A stretch of DNA of 5,233 nucleotides from assembly GCA_016867695.1 (NCBI GenBank), contig VGIY01000196.1:1-5233 (forward strand), given 5' to 3'. The position numbers were made by a program, and so were the translations under genes. Source of the DNA: Candidatus Eiseniibacteriota bacterium. GTDB lineage: Bacteria; Eisenbacteria; RBG-16-71-46; CAIMUX01; WJJG01. The notes below the pieces were generated by a model. It had not been told where the DNA came from and did not search any database. It saw only the letters and a program-made list of their open reading frames with translations. Positions 1 through 5,233 of this stretch are shown here, one piece after another. Numbering within the stretch: position 1 is the first letter of the stretch; each line of letters begins with the position of its first letter.

Positions 1-1
1 C

Positions 2-3714
<3,713 letters not shown>

Positions 3715-3718
<4 letters not shown>

Positions 3719-3743
3719 CAGCCGGGCGGCGGGGGCCTAGAAT
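3715..3743 (+). promoter_or_regulatory. Sigma70-type promoter for rpsL-rpsG overlapping the rpoC stop codon
   Basis: TTGACA at 3715-3720 is a perfect -35 consensus. After exactly 17 bp of almost pure G/C, TAGAAT at 3738-3743 differs from TATAAT at one position. The TGA stop of rpoC (3716-3718) is part of the -35 box. Transcription would start near 3749-3751, about 90 nt before rpsL. A perfect -35 with ideal spacing in such GC-rich DNA, just upstream of the str genes, is unlikely by chance. GGGG (3732-3735) and CCCC (3744-3747) flank the -10 box as a small inverted repeat of unknown relevance. Promoter activity is inferred from consensus match only. Confidence 0.82.
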
Positions 3744-3749
3744 CCCCGA

Positions 3750-3840
3750 TTCGTGCCTCCGCAGGGCTCTTTGCCGGCTTCGCGCCGGGCCCCGGGGCGA
3801 TCGACCCGATGTCTCATTCAGGCAAGGAGTAGCGAGCCAC
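3750..3840 (+). promoter_or_regulatory. 5' leader and ribosome binding site of rpsL
   Basis: This is the probable untranslated leader between the predicted transcription start and the rpsL GTG. It contains a GC-rich hairpin, CCGGC (3774-3778) with GCCGG (3784-3788) and loop TTCGC. Just downstream is a 10-bp palindrome, GCCCCGGGGC (3789-3798), that could pair in a competing way. No T-run follows, so it does not look like an intrinsic terminator. The Shine-Dalgarno AAGGAG lies at 3824-3829, 11 nt before the GTG, a little longer than the usual spacing. A regulatory role of the hairpins is not shown. Confidence 0.6.
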
Positions 3841-4227
3841 GTGCCTACGTTGAACCAGTTGGTCCGCCGGGGCCGGGAGCGGCTTCTCAAGAAGACCTCG
3901 GCCCCCGCGCTCAAGCAGGCGCCGCAGAAGCGTGGCGTCTGCACGCGCGTCTACACGACGACGCCGAAGAAGCCCAACTCGGCCATGCGCAAGGTCGCGC
4001 GCGTGAAGCTGACCAACGGGATCGAGGTCACGGCCTACATTCCCGGCGAGGGGCACAACCTGCAGGAGCACTCGCTGGTGCTGATTCGCGGCGGACGCGT
4101 GAAGGACCTGCCCGGCGTGCGCTATCACATCATCCGCGGCACGCTCGACGCCAGCGGCGTCGAGAGCCGCAAGCGCAGCCGTTCCAAGTACGGGGCCAAG
4201 CGGCCCAAGAAGAGCGCGGCTTCCTAG
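3841..4227 (+). CDS. rpsL: 30S ribosomal protein S12 (uS12)
   Basis: Small-subunit protein at the decoding centre that helps monitor codon-anticodon pairing. The 128 residues match the family (E. coli 124 with Met) with a short basic C-terminal extension (KKSAAS). I chose the GTG at 3841 because it gives the typical start MPTLNQLVRRGR and has AAGGAG upstream; the frame stays open further upstream, but that part is not S12-like. Hallmarks seen: PQKRGVCTRVYTTTPKKPNSA (residues 28-48) and RGGRVKDLPGVRYH (83-96). Lys43 and Lys88 (42 and 87 without Met), classic sites of streptomycin-resistance mutations, are both wild-type lysine. Asp89 is the residue carrying beta-methylthiolation in E. coli. 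First gene after the promoter at the end of rpoC; rpsG follows 28 nt later, so the two are almost surely co-transcribed. Confidence 0.98.
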   Translation: MPTLNQLVRRGRERLLKKTSAPALKQAPQKRGVCTRVYTTTPKKPNSAMRKVARVKLTNGIEVTAYIPGEGHNLQEHSLVLIRGGRVKDLPGVRYHIIRGTLDASGVESRKRSRSKYGAKRPKKSAAS

Positions 4228-4244
4228 GCGGGCGCGCGGGCGGC

Positions 4245-4251
4245 GGAGGAG
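4245..4251 (+). promoter_or_regulatory. Ribosome binding site of rpsG in the short rpsL-rpsG spacer
   Basis: GGAGGAG ends 4 nt before the ATG at 4256 (its core GGAGG ends 6 nt before). It is a strong Shine-Dalgarno sequence and fixes this ATG as the rpsG start. The whole spacer is only 28 nt. Confidence 0.85.
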
Positions 4252-4255
4252 AAGG

Positions 4256-4726
4256 ATGCCGAGAAGGGCGAAGATCAACCGGCGCGAGCTGCTGGCGGAT
4301 CCCAAGCACGACAGCGTGCTGGCGACCAAGCTGATCAACTACATCATGCGGCGCGGCAAGCGCAGCGTGGCCGAGAGAGCCATCTACGGGGCGATCGACA
4401 TCCTGGCCGAGCGCACCGGGCAGGACGGCGTGGCCGTGCTCAAGCAGGCCATCAACAATGTGAAGCCGAATCTGGAAGTCAAGTCGCGCCGTGTGGGCGG
4501 GGCGACCTATCAGGTGCCGGTGGAGATCAAGCCGGAGCGCAAGACCGCTCTGGCGCTGCGTTGGGTCATCGGCTTCGCCAAGGCGCGTCCCGAGCACACG
4601 ATGCAGGAGCGCCTGGCGGCGGAGCTGCTGGCGGCGTCGAAGAACGAGGGCGCCGCGATCAAGAAGCGCGACGACACGCACCGGATGGCCGAGGCCAACC
4701 GGGCCTTCGCGCACTATCGGTTCTAG
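4256..4726 (+). CDS. rpsG: 30S ribosomal protein S7 (uS7)
   Basis: Primary 16S rRNA-binding protein that nucleates assembly of the 30S head and contacts E-site tRNA. The 156 residues equal the common bacterial length. The start MPRRAKINRRELLADPKHDS is the basic N-terminal arm. IMRRGKRSVAERAIYGAIDIL (residues 30-50) is the first conserved helical block. SRRVGGATYQVPVEI (77-91) contains the beta-hairpin that reaches the E site. The C-terminus THRMAEANRAFAHYRF (141-156) is the family signature. The gene has a strong Shine-Dalgarno and ends in TAG. It lies just after rpsL, as in the str operon, but fusA, normally next, is missing. In E. coli, S7 represses translation of its own operon by binding a long rpsL-rpsG intergenic RNA; here the spacer is too short for that structure. 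Confidence 0.98.
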   Translation: MPRRAKINRRELLADPKHDSVLATKLINYIMRRGKRSVAERAIYGAIDILAERTGQDGVAVLKQAINNVKPNLEVKSRRVGGATYQVPVEIKPERKTALALRWVIGFAKARPEHTMQERLAAELLAASKNEGAAIKKRDDTHRMAEANRAFAHYRF

Positions 4727-4751
4727 GAGGGTTGGCGGTTCACAGAAGTCC

Positions 4752-4782
4752 CCCGCCGCGTGCGCTGCGCAGCGGCGGCGGG
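4752..4782 (+). repeat. GC-rich hairpin 25 nt after rpsG
   Basis: CCCGCCGC (4752-4759) pairs with GCGGCGGG (4775-4782). The 15-nt loop can pair further inside (TGC 4761-4763 with GCA 4769-4771). All eight outer pairs are G-C. No T-tract follows (CCTGCAGG), so it is not a standard intrinsic terminator. It could protect the 3' end of an rpsL-rpsG transcript or weaken read-through into tuf. Confidence 0.6.
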
Positions 4783-4784
4783 CC

Positions 4785-4808
4785 TGCAGGGTGTCACGGA
4801 CAGCTGCA
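4785..4808 (+). repeat. Interrupted hairpin next to the post-rpsG hairpin
   Basis: TGCAG (4785-4789) pairs with CTGCA (4804-4808), and TGTC (4792-4795) with GACA (4799-4802), closing an ACG loop. A small GG/G internal loop separates the two stems, giving nine pairs in all. It begins 2 nt after the preceding hairpin, so the two could stack. Confidence 0.45.
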
Positions 4809-4894
4809 CGGCTTCCCCGAGCACTCCCGGAAGACACTGGCATGTATCGGGCCTCTGCCTGACGCCCACGCCACGACCCTGCAGCACGAGGGCG

Positions 4895-4921
4895 GTGCTC
4901 CGCCGACGAGGCGCGGAGCGC
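4895..4921 (+). repeat. Inverted repeat in the rpsG-tuf gap
   Basis: GCTCCGC (4897-4903) is perfectly complementary to GCGGAGC (4913-4919) across a 9-nt loop. One G-T wobble and one more G-C pair outside extend it to nine pairs. A competing small hairpin, GGCGG (4891-4895) with CCGCC (4900-4904), shares its left arm, so the two are mutually exclusive. Short repeats like this can arise by chance in GC-rich DNA. Confidence 0.4.
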
Positions 4922-4995
4922 GACAAGGGGCCCGGAAAAGCCACCGGAGCGCACAGCGCGCCTCCCTTGGCGATGAACGGTAGGTCACGGTCTCC

Positions 4996-5009
4996 GGCGC
5001 GCATGCGCC
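4996..5009 (+). repeat. Short tetraloop hairpin
   Basis: GGCGC (4996-5000) pairs with GCGCC (5005-5009) around a GCAT loop, giving five G-C pairs. It is one of several compact hairpins in the gap before tuf; function unknown. Confidence 0.35.
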
Positions 5010-5032
5010 CACGGGGACGAACGGGTCCGAAC

Positions 5033-5058
5033 GGTTGGCGGCGCCGGCGCCGCCGGCC
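5033..5058 (+). repeat. Perfect 18-bp palindrome extended to a 26-nt inverted repeat
   Basis: GGCGGCGCCGGCGCCGCC (5037-5054) equals its own reverse complement. In RNA, two wobble pairs (5035/5056 and 5036/5055) and two G-C pairs extend the arms to 13 nt each (5033-5045 with 5046-5058). It is the strongest symmetric element in the window outside genes and lies 65 nt before the tuf start. It could be a palindromic protein-binding site or a very stable hairpin. It lacks a T-tract, so it is not a classical terminator. Confidence 0.65.
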
Positions 5059-5084
5059 CTGGCCGCGTCCTGGGCGGCGGACCC

Positions 5085-5116
5085 CCGAGAACCTCGGTGA
5101 GCGATCGAGGAAGGAG
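5085..5116 (+). promoter_or_regulatory. tuf ribosome binding site with two competing hairpins just upstream
   Basis: AAGGAG at 5111-5116 sits 7 nt before the tuf ATG and is a good Shine-Dalgarno. Just before it, CCGAG (5085-5089) can pair with CTCGG (5093-5097). Alternatively, CCTCGGT (5092-5098) can pair with ATCGAGG (5104-5110, one G-T wobble). The two structures share bases and exclude each other. The second ends directly against the Shine-Dalgarno. The binding site is well supported; switching is speculative. Confidence 0.6.
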
Positions 5117-5123
5117 CCCAGTC

Positions 5124-5233
5124 ATGGCCAAGGAGAAGTTCGTCCGGACGAAGCCCCACGTGAACATCGGGACGATCGGGCACGTGGATCACGGCAAGAC
5201 GACGCTGACGAGCGCGATCACGCTGTATTTGAG
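5124..5233 (+). CDS. tuf: Translation elongation factor Tu (3'-truncated by window edge)
   Basis: GTPase that carries aminoacyl-tRNA to the ribosomal A site. Only 36 codons of an expected approximately 395-400 are present, but they are diagnostic. MAKEKFVRTKPHVNIGTIG is the typical bacterial EF-Tu N-terminus. GHVDHGKT (residues 19-26) is the G1/P-loop that binds the GTP phosphates, with Lys25 and Thr26. It is followed by the helix TLTSAITLYL. The HVDHGKT form with the RTKPHVN lead-in separates EF-Tu from EF-G (typically HIDAGKT) and IF-2. The ATG at 5124 has a well-placed Shine-Dalgarno. The gene follows rpsG without fusA between them, after a 397-nt gap; whether it has its own promoter or depends on read-through from rpsL-rpsG cannot be told. 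Many bacteria carry a second tuf copy, so this may be one of two. Confidence 0.97.
   Translation, partial: MAKEKFVRTKPHVNIGTIGHVDHGKTTLTSAITLYL

Larger units (their letters stand above)
4727..5123 (+). other. 397-nt non-coding gap between rpsG and tuf, rich in inverted repeats
   Basis: No open frame here on either strand resembles a known protein or has a convincing Shine-Dalgarno; the frames present are typical GC-rich chance frames. It is not a remnant of fusA: no EF-G motif (such as a GHVDAGKTT-like P-loop) is visible, and a fusA gene of about 2 kb would not fit. I see no tRNA T-loop signature and no clear sigma70 promoter. What it does hold is a series of GC-rich inverted repeats (listed separately) spread across its length. 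Three GAACGG copies occur at 4975, 5019 and 5029, the last two exactly 10 nt apart. It may be the tuf leader, a small RNA, a processing region, or a rearrangement scar. Confidence 0.75.

Noticed and set aside
3774..3799. Transcription attenuator in the rpsL leader
   Set aside because: Overlapping GC-rich stems exist, but there is no T-tract and no leader peptide with a control codon run.
4752..4782. Intrinsic terminator after rpsG
   Set aside because: The hairpin is strong but is followed by CCTGCAGG, not a T-run, so I list it only as an inverted repeat.
4561..4983. Plus-strand frames running from rpsG into the gap
   Set aside because: They begin inside rpsG in another frame and show only shadow-like composition; no independent start with a ribosome binding site is seen in the gap.
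4727..5123. A tRNA gene or a separate sigma70 promoter before tuf
   Set aside because: No GGTTCGAATCC-like T-arm with matching acceptor arms on either strand; candidates such as TTGGCG at 4967 or 5035 have no -10-like hexamer at proper spacing.
4723..5192. Minus-strand open frames in the rpsG-tuf gap (93, 132 and 60 codons)
   Set aside because: No recognisable domain; the 93-codon frame has no Shine-Dalgarno before its ATG, and the 132- and 60-codon frames start inside antisense tuf. They look like chance GC-rich frames.

Overview
The window is a high-GC bacterial housekeeping region with every gene on the + strand: the 3' nine-tenths of rpoC (RNA polymerase beta'), then rpsL (ribosomal protein uS12), rpsG (uS7) and the first 36 codons of tuf (EF-Tu). 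The DNA looks well above 60 percent GC by eye (not counted), with strong G/C preference at third codon positions. Beta' carries a long insertion in the trigger loop (the SI3 type known from Proteobacteria and many other Gram-negative phyla). It also has about seven extra residues after the MRGLMAKP motif compared with E. coli. This points to a high-GC diderm, probably outside the Gamma/Beta-proteobacteria (for example Acidobacteriota, Myxococcota, Planctomycetota or Gemmatimonadota). The phylum cannot be fixed from the sequence alone.

Layout. Bases 2-3718 are rpoC, missing about 200 N-terminal residues upstream of the window; it ends in an unusual acidic, repeat-encoded tail. A near-consensus sigma70-type promoter (TTGACA, 17 bp, TAGAAT) lies across the rpoC stop codon at 3715-3743. 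It is followed by a leader of about 90 nt and then rpsL (GTG start at 3841, end 4227). rpsG (4256-4726) follows after 28 nt. A 397-nt stretch without a convincing gene (4727-5123) is rich in inverted repeats. tuf starts at 5124 and runs off the window.

How it works together. This is the classical junction of the rpoBC transcription operon with the str translation operon. RpoC is the catalytic polymerase subunit; uS12 and uS7 belong to the decoding centre and the head of the 30S subunit; EF-Tu delivers aminoacyl-tRNA. The promoter at the end of rpoC should let the str genes be transcribed apart from rpoBC. The main departure from the textbook order rpsL-rpsG-fusA-tuf is that fusA (EF-G) is absent, its place being taken by the structured non-coding gap.

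I found no mobile element, CRISPR array, tRNA or rRNA, and no novel multi-gene system. The points worth a second look are the missing fusA, the hairpin-rich gap before tuf, the promoter embedded in the rpoC stop codon, and the acidic repeat tail of beta'.
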